This document shows, piece after piece, positions 8,956 through 19,272 of a stretch of DNA of 64,000 bases. This DNA is from Escherichia whittamii (GTDB lineage Bacteria; Pseudomonadota; Gammaproteobacteria; Enterobacterales; Enterobacteriaceae). A model generated the notes under the pieces. That model was not told the origin of the DNA. It made no database searches and saw nothing but the letters and a program-made list of their open reading frames with translations. Location: NCBI RefSeq assembly GCF_014836715.1, contig NZ_JACSQI010000008.1, positions 157,073-221,072 of the forward strand, in the 5' to 3' direction. Each line of letters begins with the position of its first letter. Positions within the stretch are counted from its first letter, which is position 1. A program made the translations under genes and the position numbers.

Positions 8956-9261
8956 TTAACGACGCGACAGCAGAACGCCCAGCACCACGCCGATGGCTGC
9001 GCCAATACCAACCCCCGCCCACGGATTTTCACGCACATACTCATCGGCACGCGCCGCCGCTACACGGGTTTGTTTGGCAATCGCATCACCGGTTTCACCC
9101 AGACGATAGCGACTCTGTTTCAGTGCTTGCTCCGCTTTACTACGAATCTTACTCAACTCTTCTTTCGACTTCTCGCCAGATGAACTGAGCACCTCTTCCA
9201 GCGTATCGGACAGGGATTTCAACTCAGCACGCAGATGTTCCGTAGTGTGTTCTTTCGACAT
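8956..9261 (-). CDS. yqjD: Ribosome-associated membrane protein YqjD
   Basis: 101-aa DUF883 protein (ElaB/YgaM/YqjD family). A long charged helix carries the conserved ENPWAG segment (residues ~78-83), followed by one C-terminal membrane anchor rich in glycine and valine (GVGIGAAIGVVLGVLL). Known work: it binds stationary-phase ribosomes and tethers them to the inner membrane, under RpoS control. It is the first gene of yqjDEK. Confidence 0.94.
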   Translation of the reverse strand: MSKEHTTEHLRAELKSLSDTLEEVLSSSGEKSKEELSKIRSKAEQALKQSRYRLGETGDAIAKQTRVAAARADEYVRENPWAGVGIGAAIGVVLGVLLSRR

Positions 9262-9298
9262 AGTTTTCTCCAGGTGAGTAAGTAGTGACTATTGTGAG

Positions 9299-9667
9299 TT
9301 AGTAGTCGCGCGCTTCCAGCTTTTTCAGCTCTTCCTGCGCTTCTGCCAGTTTCTGTTCGCGTTTAGCAATCTTATCCGCATCGCCTTTTTGTTTCGCCTC
9401 GGCTAAATCATGTTTGCGTTCCGCCACTTCATCTTTCTGCTTCGCGATTTTCTTTTGATGATCGGCACGCAACTGGTTATCTGAACAATTCGCCCGCACT
9501 TCACTAAGGGCTTTGTTCAGGCCGTTGATACGATTCTGGTTTTGATGTTTTTCGGCATAGCTGATCTCCTTAAGGATATTTTGCTCCTTTTCCTGACAAA
9601 GGGTAGTGGCATAACTACTGACACTAAGAGCAAAAAGAGAAACAGCTAAAGCGATGCGGTATTTCAT
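9299..9667 (-). CDS. yqjC: Periplasmic DUF1090 protein YqjC
   Basis: 122-aa protein with a clear signal peptide (MKYRIALAVSLFALSVSSYA, cleavage after about residue 20), two cysteines near residues 24 and 61, and a long charged helical C-terminal half (KQKDEVAERKHDLAEAKQ). Function unknown. The frame extends five codons upstream of the chosen ATG. It sits 37 bp upstream of yqjD and may be co-transcribed with yqjDEK. Confidence 0.92.
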   Translation of the reverse strand: MKYRIALAVSLFALSVSSYATTLCQEKEQNILKEISYAEKHQNQNRINGLNKALSEVRANCSDNQLRADHQKKIAKQKDEVAERKHDLAEAKQKGDADKIAKREQKLAEAQEELKKLEARDY

Positions 9668-9725
9668 TCTTGAACCTTCCATTGTGACTCGGACCCATTA
9701 CAGAGGAACGATTGTCCAGACAACG

Positions 9726-9753
9726 AGGCGGTGGTATTAACCACCGCCTTATT
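9726..9753. terminator. Terminator hairpin downstream of yqjA-mzrA
   Basis: Perfect 10-bp stem AGGCGGTGGT/ACCACCGCCT with an ATTA loop, 60 bp past the mzrA stop. There is no clear T-run on the minus strand, so its terminator role is inferred from position. Confidence 0.6.
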
Positions 9754-9813
9754 AATCATAGACAGTAACAGTGAAATCACCAAAGTGAGTGATATGTTTC
9801 GGATAACAGGAAG

Positions 9814-10197
9814 TTATCCGAAACGATGAGAGTTGTCTCGCAGCCGGGTCAGCCATTGCATGGCCTGATTATTATCGTCCTGCTGCGCAATGATGTAGCC
9901 ATGAGGCAATGTTCTGTCGAGGACCGCTTTGGCGGCGGCACTTTGATCGCTGGAATCAAACGTAATCAACAGAGTGTCATTCTTAGGGGTGATGCTTTTG
10001 AAAGGAATGCCATGAGCGTCAAGGTGATGCCAGATGGAAAAGCCGTCCGGCATCGTCGTTCCTTGATGAACGGCACGGATCGCCAGCGTGGATTCTTGTT
10101 GACGAACCGCAGACCAGGCCAGCAGCAGCGTGCCAGCCAGCAGTATAGCAGCGCCGAACCAGGTTAGCTGGCGAAGCGACATGCGAGGTATTTGCAT
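9814..10197 (-). CDS. mzrA: EnvZ modulator MzrA
   Basis: 127-aa single-span inner-membrane protein (hydrophobic residues ~13-29 after a short basic tail, then a periplasmic domain). Known function: it links the CpxA/CpxR and EnvZ/OmpR systems by binding EnvZ in the periplasm. It starts 3 bp after yqjA and is co-transcribed with it; the yqjA-mzrA unit is CpxR-activated in E. coli. Confidence 0.94.
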   Translation of the reverse strand: MQIPRMSLRQLTWFGAAILLAGTLLLAWSAVRQQESTLAIRAVHQGTTMPDGFSIWHHLDAHGIPFKSITPKNDTLLITFDSSDQSAAAKAVLDRTLPHGYIIAQQDDNNQAMQWLTRLRDNSHRFG

Positions 10198-10200
10198 CCT

Positions 10201-10863
10201 TTACCCCCGATTTCCATATTTCTTTTTCCATAACACAACCAGAGAACCTGCCAGGCCGAACACCAGCAGCACCACCGGGAGCAGCATCAGGCATGACATC
10301 AGCTGGTCCTCATACTTCAAAAATACCGGCGTCTTGCCGAGCATGTAACCTAAGGTTGTCAGGATCAATACCCACAGCAAACCGCTCATCCAGTTGAAGA
10401 ACTGAAAACGGGCGTTATTCAGCCCTGACAGTCCGGCAATGGTCGGCAGTAATGTTCTGACAAATGCGATAAAGCGACCAATTAACAGCGCAGATAAACC
10501 GTGTTTATGAAAAAGATGGTGCGCGCGTTGGTGGTAGTGCGCGGGTAAATGGGATAGCCAGTTTTGTACGGTGCGGGTATTGCCCAGCCATCGCCCCTGT
10601 ATGTAGCTGACCCAACAACCGAGGCTGGCAGCAACAGTTAGCAGCATAATGGTTTGCGGGTAACCCATTGCGCCTTTGGCAATCAATACACCGACCAACA
10701 CCAGCAAGCTGTCGCCTGGTAAAAAGGCCGCTGGAAGCAAGCCGTTTTCGAGGAACAAAATCACAAACAAGACAAAATACAACATGCCAATCATCGATGG
10801 ATTGGCCAGGGTTTCAAAATCCTGCGCCCACAGGGCTTGCAGCAATTGGGTCAAAAGTTCCAT
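10201..10863 (-). CDS. yqjA: DedA-family membrane protein YqjA
   Basis: 220-aa polytopic inner-membrane protein of the DedA (VTT/SNARE-associated) family. The family core is visible: [10 protein letters not shown] near residue 50 and [16 protein letters not shown] in the middle, including the conserved arginines. Known roles: proton-dependent osmosensing transporter needed for alkaline pH and drug tolerance, partly redundant with YghB. First gene of yqjA-mzrA. Confidence 0.95.
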   Translation of the reverse strand: MELLTQLLQALWAQDFETLANPSMIGMLYFVLFVILFLENGLLPAAFLPGDSLLVLVGVLIAKGAMGYPQTIMLLTVAASLGCWVSYIQGRWLGNTRTVQNWLSHLPAHYHQRAHHLFHKHGLSALLIGRFIAFVRTLLPTIAGLSGLNNARFQFFNWMSGLLWVLILTTLGYMLGKTPVFLKYEDQLMSCLMLLPVVLLVFGLAGSLVVLWKKKYGNRG

Positions 10864-11207
10864 TCATTATTCCTGGTGAATCGGTTAACGCCACGCCGGT
10901 TTTAAATGATGCACACCCGTCAGGTTATTGCTGTTGTTGTATGTATTGCGGGTCGAGACACCAATACGGCCTGAACTATTCCCTGTTAAAACGTGAGATA
11001 AGAAAACATCTAATAGCATAAATTCAAATTGAATCTAATTGTAACAAAGGTCAACGTTGTTCGTTATCAAAATTACATGTCCGTGGAGTCTGATTTTGCT
11101 GATTGCGGAGGAGGGTGGCGAGAGGATTTACACAGGCTGACACTTTATACTTTTTGCTTACCGATGAAGCGAACAGGCGCGTTGCTGCGCCTGTCAGAAG
11201 CGGAAGT
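10864..11207. other. Intergenic region between yqjA and exuR
   Basis: 344 bp without a supported gene. It must hold the yqjA promoter (minus strand) and the end of exuR. The only strong structure is an inverted repeat at 11173-11194 (ACAGGCGC/GCGCCTGT, 6-nt loop), 14 bp downstream of exuR, which may act in exuR termination although it lacks a U-run. The region around 10995-11045 is AT-rich and likely promoter. I could not place a convincing CpxR box by eye. Confidence 0.5.
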
Positions 11208-11984
11208 TTATTTGCTGCTGTTGGCCACAGTATCCAGATGTACGACAGGATTCTCGGCGAACAAATAGCGGTCGGCATTGAACTCGAAATCGTCACTGGT
11301 TTCGTTAAACAACATAATTTTGGTATTTTCCAGATGCTGCCACATTGCAAGTTTGGCGGCATGAGGATCTTTACGTATCAACGCTTTGAGAATCTGATCG
11401 TGGTCGTCGCACCAGTTATCGACGGTGCGGGAATCAATGTGCTCGTGCAATTTTTTCCAGTACGGGTTATGACTACGCTGAGTCCACATTTTCTCAACGA
11501 TGGCAGCCAGTGCTGAGTTTTGCGTCGCTAATGCGACCTGAATATGAAACTGCAAATCCCACTCGGAATCACGGAAGCATTGTTCGCCGCGTGCCTGTTC
11601 CTGGATGGCCATCAGTTTCATGATGTCCTGTTTCGTTACCTGGGTTGCAGCAAACTCGGCAATATTGCTTTCGATAAGTTGACGTGCCTGTAGCAGTTCA
11701 AACGGACCGTAATTAGCAAATTCCATATTCGCGTCCGCCGCCTGCTGATGGCGAGGCTGGTTGGAAACCACATGAATTCCCGAGCCTTTGCGCACTTCTA
11801 CATAGCCCTCGACTTCAAGCATGATGATGGCTTCACGAACCACAGTACGGCTGACGTTTTTTTCATCAGAAATAAAACGTTCGGCGGGCAGTTTATCACC
11901 CACCAGATAGACGCCCTGCTCAATGCGCTCTTTCAGGTCAGCGGCGAGCTGTTGGTACAAACGGCGTGGTTCAGTGATTTCCAT
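11208..11984 (-). CDS. exuR: Hexuronate regulon repressor ExuR
   Basis: 258-aa GntR-family repressor of the FadR subfamily: N-terminal winged HTH (about residues 8-75, core [20 protein letters not shown]) and an all-helical FCD effector domain. It represses exuT, uxaCA and uxaB and is relieved by galacturonate/glucuronate-derived ligands. The frame extends five codons upstream; the start at 11984 gives the known length. It lies next to exuT and likely autoregulates through the palindrome at 12014-12032. Confidence 0.95.
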   Translation of the reverse strand: MEITEPRRLYQQLAADLKERIEQGVYLVGDKLPAERFISDEKNVSRTVVREAIIMLEVEGYVEVRKGSGIHVVSNQPRHQQAADANMEFANYGPFELLQARQLIESNIAEFAATQVTKQDIMKLMAIQEQARGEQCFRDSEWDLQFHIQVALATQNSALAAIVEKMWTQRSHNPYWKKLHEHIDSRTVDNWCDDHDQILKALIRKDPHAAKLAMWQHLENTKIMLFNETSDDFEFNADRYLFAENPVVHLDTVANSSK

Positions 11985-12013
11985 ATGCGCTCCAGGCATG
12001 ATACGGCAGACTA

Positions 12014-12032
12014 TATTTGTTATACCACTTTT
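12014..12032. promoter_or_regulatory. Candidate ExuR operator at the exuR promoter
   Basis: ATTTGTTATACCACTTTT; the reverse complement AAAAGTGGTATAACAAAT resembles the ExuR/UxuR operator AAATTGGTATACCAATTT. It lies 30 bp upstream of exuR. Confidence 0.55.
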
Positions 12033-12059
12033 GCGAGTTTAGCTCTACTCGCAGTGGTG

Positions 12060-12085
12060 AAAAAGCCGCCTGAGAAGGCGGCTTT
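12060..12085 (-). terminator. exuT terminator
   Basis: Nine-pair stem AAAGCCGCC/GGCGGCTTT with a 6-nt loop; TTTTTC follows on the minus strand. It lies between exuT and exuR, 28 bp after the exuT stop. Confidence 0.85.
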
Positions 12086-12113
12086 GAAGGGAAACTAAAA
12101 CTTACACTAAGCG

Positions 12114-13412
12114 TTAATGTTGCGGGGCGGGATCGTTATGTGTTTCCTGCGCCACCTCAATCGCCGGTTTGTTCTGCAATACAGTCCAGATAACCAGTGC
12201 GCCCAGCAGGTCGAACACTGCCAGTACTGCGAACAGCGGGCTGAAGCCGATGGTGTCAGCCAGAGCACCAACAACCAGCGCAAACAGCGTACTTGCCAGC
12301 CATGCTGACATCCCGGTCAGACCGTTTGCCGTTGCCACTTCGTTACGACCGAACACGTCAGAAGAGAGCGTAATCAGTGCGCCAGACAGTGCCTGGTGAG
12401 CAAAACCACCGATACACAGCAGCATAATCGCGACATACGGGTTGGTGAACAGACCGATCATACCCGGGCCAATCATCAGTACCGCACCCAGTGTTACCAC
12501 CATCTTACGGGAAACGATCAGGTTCACACCAAACCAACGCTGGAACAGCGGCGGCAGGTAACCACCGAGGATACAACCAAGGTCAGCAAACAGCATTGGC
12601 ATCCAGGCGAACATCGCGATCTCTTTCAGGTTAAAGCCGTAAACTTTAAACATGAACAGCGGGATCCACGCGTTGAAAGTACCCCAGGCCGGTTCTGCCA
12701 GGAAACGCGGCAGCGCGATACCCCAGAACTGACGGTTACGCAGGATCTGACCAACGGACATTTTCTTCGCCGTGCCAACCTGGTGCTGGGCTTCCTGACC
12801 ATTAATAATGTAGTCGCGTTCTTCATCGGTCAGATGCTTCTGGTCGCGTGGATGTTTATAGAAAATCAGCCATGCCATCGCCCAGATAAAGCTCAGTGCA
12901 CCGGAGATGATAAATGCCATCTGCCAGCTGTGCATCACGATTGCCCATACCACCAGCGGCGGCGCAATCATCGCACCAATAGAAGAACCTACGTTAAAGT
13001 AACCTACCGCGATGGAACGCTCTTTCGCCGGGAACCATTCGGAGCTGGCTTTCAGACCCGCCGGGATCATCGCTGCTTCCGCTGCACCTACCGCACCACG
13101 GGCAATCGCCAGACCGCCCCAGCTACCAGCCAGTGCGGTTGCGCCACAGAATACTGCCCACAACACGGCAAACATTGCGTAACCGATTTTCGTCCCCAGA
13201 ACATCCAGTACATAACCCGCTACAGGTTGCATGACCGTATATGCAGCAGAATAGGCTGCGATGATGTAGGAATACTGTTGGGTGGAGATGTTTAACTCTT
13301 CCATCAGAGTTGGCGCAGCTGCCGCCACAGTGTTACGCGTCAGGTAACCGAGCACGGTACCGAGCGTCACCAGTGCGATCATGTACCAACGTAACCCTTT
13401 AATTTTACGCAT
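12114..13412 (-). CDS. exuT: Hexuronate:H+ symporter ExuT
   Basis: 432-aa MFS transporter of the anion:cation symporter family with about 12 membrane segments, importing glucuronate and galacturonate. GYLTRNTVAAAAP in the first loop and RGAVGAAEAAMIPAG in the fourth segment are family hallmarks. The open frame reaches 56 codons further upstream, but that part covers the leader and its terminator; the ATG at 13412 gives the known length. It is divergent from uxaCA with a shared ExuR/CRP-controlled region. Confidence 0.95.
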   Translation of the reverse strand: MRKIKGLRWYMIALVTLGTVLGYLTRNTVAAAAPTLMEELNISTQQYSYIIAAYSAAYTVMQPVAGYVLDVLGTKIGYAMFAVLWAVFCGATALAGSWGGLAIARGAVGAAEAAMIPAGLKASSEWFPAKERSIAVGYFNVGSSIGAMIAPPLVVWAIVMHSWQMAFIISGALSFIWAMAWLIFYKHPRDQKHLTDEERDYIINGQEAQHQVGTAKKMSVGQILRNRQFWGIALPRFLAEPAWGTFNAWIPLFMFKVYGFNLKEIAMFAWMPMLFADLGCILGGYLPPLFQRWFGVNLIVSRKMVVTLGAVLMIGPGMIGLFTNPYVAIMLLCIGGFAHQALSGALITLSSDVFGRNEVATANGLTGMSAWLASTLFALVVGALADTIGFSPLFAVLAVFDLLGALVIWTVLQNKPAIEVAQETHNDPAPQH

Positions 13413-13500
13413 GTAAAACCTCATCGTTTTGTTATATCCGCAATAAGCGCGGTCATCATCCTGCCTGGGGCAGAGGATGCTAATTACGACCGGATGACCG

Positions 13501-13567
13501 AAAAAAAAACCGGTACACCCCGAACGCTGCCATGAAAGTTTCGTGCTAATTCGGCTTCCGTACCGGT
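13501..13567 (-). terminator. Long-stem intrinsic terminator in the exuT leader
   Basis: On the minus strand: ACCGGTAC (13567-13560) pairs with GTACCGGT (13516-13509). An inner CCGAA/TTCGG helix adds five pairs, and nine T follow immediately (13509-13501). It lies 89 bp upstream of the exuT start in the direction of exuT transcription, so it fits an attenuator or the 3' end of a leader-derived small RNA. Confidence 0.75.
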
Positions 13568-13644
13568 CAACCCAATTCATCTAACAAATGAATGAATCGG
13601 TAATTTGCATTCCGTCGACTTATGATTCGCGACGGCAGAAAGAT

Positions 13645-13663
13645 AACTTGTCATACAACTTTA
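13645..13663. promoter_or_regulatory. Candidate ExuR operator
   Basis: AACTTGTCATACAACTTT, an imperfect palindrome similar to the ExuR operator, next to the CRP-like site and upstream of exuT. Confidence 0.45.
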
Positions 13664-13664
13664 A

Positions 13665-13686
13665 AAGGTGAGAGCCATCACAAATG
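13665..13686. promoter_or_regulatory. Candidate CRP site
   Basis: GGTGA-N6-TCACA (13667-13682), one mismatch from the CRP consensus TGTGA-N6-TCACA, in the middle of the divergent region. It is expected for a sugar-acid regulon. Confidence 0.6.
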
Positions 13687-13793
13687 TGGGAATATTTGTA
13701 GGGGCATTACTGGATGAGAGCGAAGCCAGAACTGGCGCGGCTTGCAGAGGGATTTACCACTTTGAGAGTAATTTTTTTAACTACGTTTATTGA

Positions 13794-15308
<1,515 letters not shown>

Positions 15309-15322
15309 GGTCTGGGGTTGAT

Positions 15323-16810
15323 ATGCAATACATCAAGATCCATGCGCTGGATAACGTCGCGGTCGCTTTAGCGGATTTGGCTGAAGGCACAGAAATCAGT
15401 GTCGATAACCAGACCGTTACGCTGCGCCAGGATGTCGCTCGTGGACATAAATTTGCGTTAACGGATATCGAAAAAGGGGCCAACGTCATTAAATATGGCC
15501 TGCCGATTGGTTATGCATTGGCGGATATTGCCGCAGGTGAACACGTTCATGCCCACAATACGCGCACGAATCTGAGCGATCTGGATCAGTATCGCTATCA
15601 ACCTGATTTTCACGATCTGCCTGCGCAAGCGGCAGATCGTGAAGTGCAGATCTATCGTCGCGCGAATGGCGATGTTGGGGTGCGTAACGAGTTGTGGATC
15701 CTGCCGACCGTGGGCTGCGTCAACGGCATCGCGCGACAGATCCAGAATCGTTTTCTAAAAGAGACGAACAACGCTGAAGGTACTGACGGCGTGTTCCTCT
15801 TCAGCCACACCTACGGCTGCTCGCAGCTGGGCGACGATCACATTAATACCCGCACCATGCTGCAAAACATGGTGCGTCATCCGAACGCAGGCGCAGTGTT
15901 GGTCATTGGTCTGGGTTGTGAAAACAATCAGGTTGCCGCGTTCCGTGAAACGCTGGGTGATATTGATCCTGATCGCGTTCATTTCATGATCTGCCAACAG
16001 CAGGATGATGAAATTGAAGCGGGGATCGAACATCTGCATCAGTTGTATAACGTGATGCGCAACGACAAGCGTGAGCCGGGCAAACTCAGCGAACTGAAGT
16101 TTGGTCTGGAGTGCGGCGGTTCCGACGGTCTTTCCGGTATTACTGCTAACCCAATGCTGGGGCGCTTCTCTGATTACGTCATTGCTAACGGCGGCACTAC
16201 CGTGCTGACCGAAGTACCGGAGATGTTCGGTGCAGAGCAGTTGCTGATGGACCATTGCCGTGACGAAGCAACGTTTGAAAAACTGGTCACCATGGTCAAC
16301 GACTTCAAACAGTACTTTATTGCCCATGACCAGCCGATTTACGAAAACCCATCACCGGGGAACAAAGCGGGTGGTATCACCACGCTGGAAGATAAATCTC
16401 TCGGCTGTACGCAAAAAGCAGGCTCCAGTCAGGTGGTTGACGTGCTGCGTTACGGCGAACGTTTGAAAACGCCGGGCCTGAACCTGTTAAGCGCGCCGGG
16501 TAACGATGCTGTAGCGACCAGCGCACTAGCGGGCGCAGGCTGCCACATGGTGCTGTTCAGTACCGGTCGCGGCACGCCGTACGGCGGATTTGTACCGACG
16601 GTGAAAATCGCCACCAACAGTGAACTGGCCGCGAAGAAAAAACACTGGATCGACTTTGACGCAGGTCAGCTGATCCACGGTAAAGCGATGCCGCAGTTGC
16701 TGGAAGAATTTATCGATACCATCGTTGAGTTTGCTAACGGTAAGCAAACCTGCAACGAGCGTAACGACTTCCGCGAACTGGCGATCTTTAAAAGCGGCGT
16801 AACGCTGTAA
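15323..16810 (+). CDS. uxaA: Altronate dehydratase UxaA
   Basis: 495-aa iron-dependent dehydratase that turns D-altronate into 2-keto-3-deoxygluconate in galacturonate breakdown. It has an N-terminal SAF domain (about residues 10-80, GHKFALTDIEKGANVIKYG) followed by the catalytic UxaA family domain with conserved cysteines in TYGCSQ, GLGCE and ECGGSDG. It is the second gene of uxaCA and is followed by a strong terminator. Confidence 0.96.
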   Translation: MQYIKIHALDNVAVALADLAEGTEISVDNQTVTLRQDVARGHKFALTDIEKGANVIKYGLPIGYALADIAAGEHVHAHNTRTNLSDLDQYRYQPDFHDLPAQAADREVQIYRRANGDVGVRNELWILPTVGCVNGIARQIQNRFLKETNNAEGTDGVFLFSHTYGCSQLGDDHINTRTMLQNMVRHPNAGAVLVIGLGCENNQVAAFRETLGDIDPDRVHFMICQQQDDEIEAGIEHLHQLYNVMRNDKREPGKLSELKFGLECGGSDGLSGITANPMLGRFSDYVIANGGTTVLTEVPEMFGAEQLLMDHCRDEATFEKLVTMVNDFKQYFIAHDQPIYENPSPGNKAGGITTLEDKSLGCTQKAGSSQVVDVLRYGERLKTPGLNLLSAPGNDAVATSALAGAGCHMVLFSTGRGTPYGGFVPTVKIATNSELAAKKKHWIDFDAGQLIHGKAMPQLLEEFIDTIVEFANGKQTCNERNDFRELAIFKSGVTL

Positions 16811-16833
16811 AGTCGAAATAAGTTGTGAATAAT

Positions 16834-16870
16834 AAACGGCGTTTCATAATGTGAAGCGCCGTTTGCTTTT
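16834..16870 (+). terminator. uxaCA terminator
   Basis: AAACGGCG/CGCCGTTT stem extended inward by TTCA/TGAA pairs, then GCTTTTCC; 23 bp after the uxaA stop. Confidence 0.85.
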
Positions 16871-16892
16871 CCATACCTGCTAAGGATTTATC

Positions 16893-17444
16893 ATGACCGC
16901 GTATTGGCTGGCCCAGGGCGTGGGTGTCATCGCCTTTCTGATTGGGATCACCACCTTCTTCAACCGCGATGAACGTCGCTTCAAAATTCAGCTTTCCATC
17001 TATAGCGTATTTATTGGCGTACATTTTTTCCTGATGGGTATCTTCCCGGCTGGGGCCAGCTCAATCCTCAATGCTATCCGTACGTTAATTACTCTGCGTA
17101 CCCGTAGCTTATGGATAATGGCGATCTTCATCGTGCTGACGGGAGGTGTTGGTCTGGCGAAGTTCCATCATCCCATGGAGCTGCTGCCGGTCATTGGCAC
17201 GATTGTCAGTACCTGGGCGCTATTTCGCTGTAAAGGACTGACCATGCGCTGCGTGATGTGGTTTTCTACTTGTTGCTGGTTAACGCATAACATCTGGGCT
17301 GGGTCGATTGGTGGCACGATGATTGAAGGCAGTTTTCTGCTGATGAATGGCCTGAACATCATTCGTTTCTGGCGGATGCAGAGAAGGGGGATTGATCCGT
17401 TTAAAGTGGAGAAAACCCCTTCCGCCGTTGACGAAAGGGGCTAA
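16893..17444 (+). CDS. ygjV: Inner-membrane protein YgjV
   Basis: 183-aa polytopic membrane protein of the YgjV family (about five hydrophobic helices, starting YWLAQGVGVIAFLIGITTFF). Function unknown. It follows the uxaCA terminator by 22 bp. Its last codons form the left arm of a CCCCTT/AAGGGG hairpin (17416-17440) that can terminate both it and the convergent sstT. Confidence 0.9.
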   Translation: MTAYWLAQGVGVIAFLIGITTFFNRDERRFKIQLSIYSVFIGVHFFLMGIFPAGASSILNAIRTLITLRTRSLWIMAIFIVLTGGVGLAKFHHPMELLPVIGTIVSTWALFRCKGLTMRCVMWFSTCCWLTHNIWAGSIGGTMIEGSFLLMNGLNIIRFWRMQRRGIDPFKVEKTPSAVDERG

Positions 17445-17447
17445 GTA

Positions 17448-18692
17448 TTAGTTACGCAGGGCACTATTTGCCAGACGTGCATCTTCCGCCTGGCAAGCCG
17501 CGGCGGTGAACAGCACGTCAGTTGAAGAGTTCAGCGCGGTTTCGCAGGAGTCCTGCAACACACCGATGATAAAGCCGACGGCAACCACCTGCATGGCGAT
17601 ATCGTTCGGAATACCGAACATATTACAGGCCAGCGGGATCAGCAGCAGAGAACCACCTGCCACGCCGGAAGCACCACAGGCGCACAGAGAAGCAACTACG
17701 CTCAACAGCAGCGCGGTGGGCAGATCCACCGGAATACCCAGCGTATTAACCGCAGCCAGCGTCAACACCGTAATGGTAATGGCTGCACCTGCCATATTGA
17801 TCGTCGCCCCCAGCGGAATAGAAACGGAATAGGTATCACGATCCAGATTCAGCTTTTCACACAGCGCCATATTCACCGGAATGTTCGCCGCAGAGCTACG
17901 GGTGAAGAAGGCGTATACACCGCTTTCGCGCAGGCACAGCAGCACTAGCGGGAACGGGTTACGACGAATTTTCCACCATACCAGCAGTGGGTTAACCACC
18001 AGCGCCACCAGCAACATACAGCCAACCAGCACCAACAGCAGTTGCGCGTAGCCCCACAGTGTGGAGAAACCGGTGGTTGCCAGCGTAGAAGAAACCAGAC
18101 CAAAAATACCGATTGGTGCGAAACGAATCACCAGTTTCACCATAAAGGTAACGGCATTCGACATATCGTTGACCAGGTTTTTGGTGGTTTCGTTACCGTG
18201 ACGCAGCGCGAAACCAAGACCAATGGCCCACACCAGAATCCCGATGTAATTACCTTTTAGCAGGGCGTCGATGGGGTTGGAAACCATGCTCATTACCAGC
18301 CCACGCATCACTTCCACAATGCCTGACGGCGGGGAAATATCGCCCGCGCTACTGGATAAATGCAGGGTAGAAGGGAAGGCGAAGCTGAAGACAACTGCAG
18401 CCAGTGCGGCAGAGAAAGTACCCAACAGATAGAGGAACAGAATAGGGCGGATATTGGTTTTCTGCCCGTGCTGGTGGTTAGCGATGGAAGCCATTACCAG
18501 CATCAGCACCAGAATTGGCGCTACGGCTTTCAGTGCACCGACGAACAAAGTGCCTAACAGACCAACAGCTTCTGCCGCCGGTTTTGAGATCCATGCCAGG
18601 AGAATCCCCAGAACAAGGCCGACCAGGATTTGTTTAACCAGGCTGCCATGAGCCAGACGCCGGAATAGCCCCGGTGAACGTTGCGTAGTCAT
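17448..18692 (-). CDS. sstT: Na+/serine-threonine symporter SstT
   Basis: 414-aa dicarboxylate/amino acid:cation symporter family protein. The family serine-rich motif and helical hairpin are visible ([14 protein letters not shown], then [14 protein letters not shown]). It imports serine and threonine with sodium. The frame extends 24 codons upstream, but the start at 18692 with GAAAGGATCG gives the known length. It fits the local theme of serine handling (dlsT, tdcG), though it is its own transcription unit. Confidence 0.95.
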   Translation of the reverse strand: MTTQRSPGLFRRLAHGSLVKQILVGLVLGILLAWISKPAAEAVGLLGTLFVGALKAVAPILVLMLVMASIANHQHGQKTNIRPILFLYLLGTFSAALAAVVFSFAFPSTLHLSSSAGDISPPSGIVEVMRGLVMSMVSNPIDALLKGNYIGILVWAIGLGFALRHGNETTKNLVNDMSNAVTFMVKLVIRFAPIGIFGLVSSTLATTGFSTLWGYAQLLLVLVGCMLLVALVVNPLLVWWKIRRNPFPLVLLCLRESGVYAFFTRSSAANIPVNMALCEKLNLDRDTYSVSIPLGATINMAGAAITITVLTLAAVNTLGIPVDLPTALLLSVVASLCACGASGVAGGSLLLIPLACNMFGIPNDIAMQVVAVGFIIGVLQDSCETALNSSTDVLFTAAACQAEDARLANSALRN

Positions 18693-19272
18693 TTTTCGAT
18701 CCTTTCGTTGTGTTAACGCACATCCCTGGTGCGTTCTGTCGACGCATCTTTCAGGATGTAACAAAGTGTTTGCAAGGTCGAGTATAAGGAAAGTTACAGC
18801 TTCGGGAAGCGAAAAATGCTGGATTTTAAAGGGAGGTCATATTTTGCAACTTAGTGGTTACATTTGTTTTACATATTCGTGGGTAAAGCAAACTGGCATC
18901 TCCTGATCCTTGATTAGGTTTAGTTGTGTTTGTTGCAGACTGATAAACCGCACCGGTGTTGGTGGCGTCAAAGTCGCCGAAGCGTTTCCTGGAGGCCGGG
19001 GCAGCCCACATGGATGTGGGCTGAGGGCGCGTTTTACAGGGATGTTACCTCGCGCCCGTACCCGATAGCCGGAAGGGATAAGCTGAGGGCACCGCGCAGC
19101 GGCGATTTTGTTCGCCAGAGCCCGGGGGTGCAGGGGGAGGAGGCGATTGTCCTCCCCCTGCGCGCTCCTTGCGCCAGTGACTTTATATGGCATTGCACTG
19201 AAAAGGAGCGCAACCAGAAGAGAACATCACATAGTTGTGCCTGACCTGGTGGTGTATGCGTTTTAATGCGAA
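18693..19272. other. Gene-free region between alx and sstT
   Basis: 580 bp. The first part (to ~18830) is the sstT promoter and leader, with a hairpin AACGCAC/GTGCGTT at 18715-18735. The rest includes a dense series of hairpins at 19002-19211, listed separately. Open frames exist on both strands (for example minus 18858-19193, 111 codons), but none has a ribosome site or protein-like composition I can defend. Confidence 0.6.
19002..19211 (+). ncRNA. Strongly folded block, possible structured RNA or phage-derived remnant
   Basis: Consecutive hairpins: CAGCCCACAT/ATGTGGGCTG (19002-19023, 2-nt loop), GGGCGCG/CGCGCCC (19025-19057), a perfect 11-bp stem CAGGGGGAGGA/TCCTCCCCCTG (19131-19160), and outer arms GCGCTCCTT/AAGGAGCGC (19162-19211). 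The base composition is richer in G and C than the flanks. The segment with GCCAGAGCCCGGGGGTGCAG reminds me of P4/C4-type phage immunity RNAs, but this is recollection, not a search. Orientation and transcription are unproven. Confidence 0.35.

Noticed and set aside
12114..13580. 488-codon version of ExuT starting at 13580
   Set aside because: The extra 56 codons cover the leader terminator and have no similarity to a transporter; MRKIKGLRWYM at 13412 is the family start.
18858..19193. 111-codon minus-strand frame between sstT and alx
   Set aside because: Composition is rich in Pro, Arg and Ala from GC-rich hairpin DNA and no ribosome site is visible; treated as a possible structured RNA region. 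A phage-type small ORF cannot be fully excluded.
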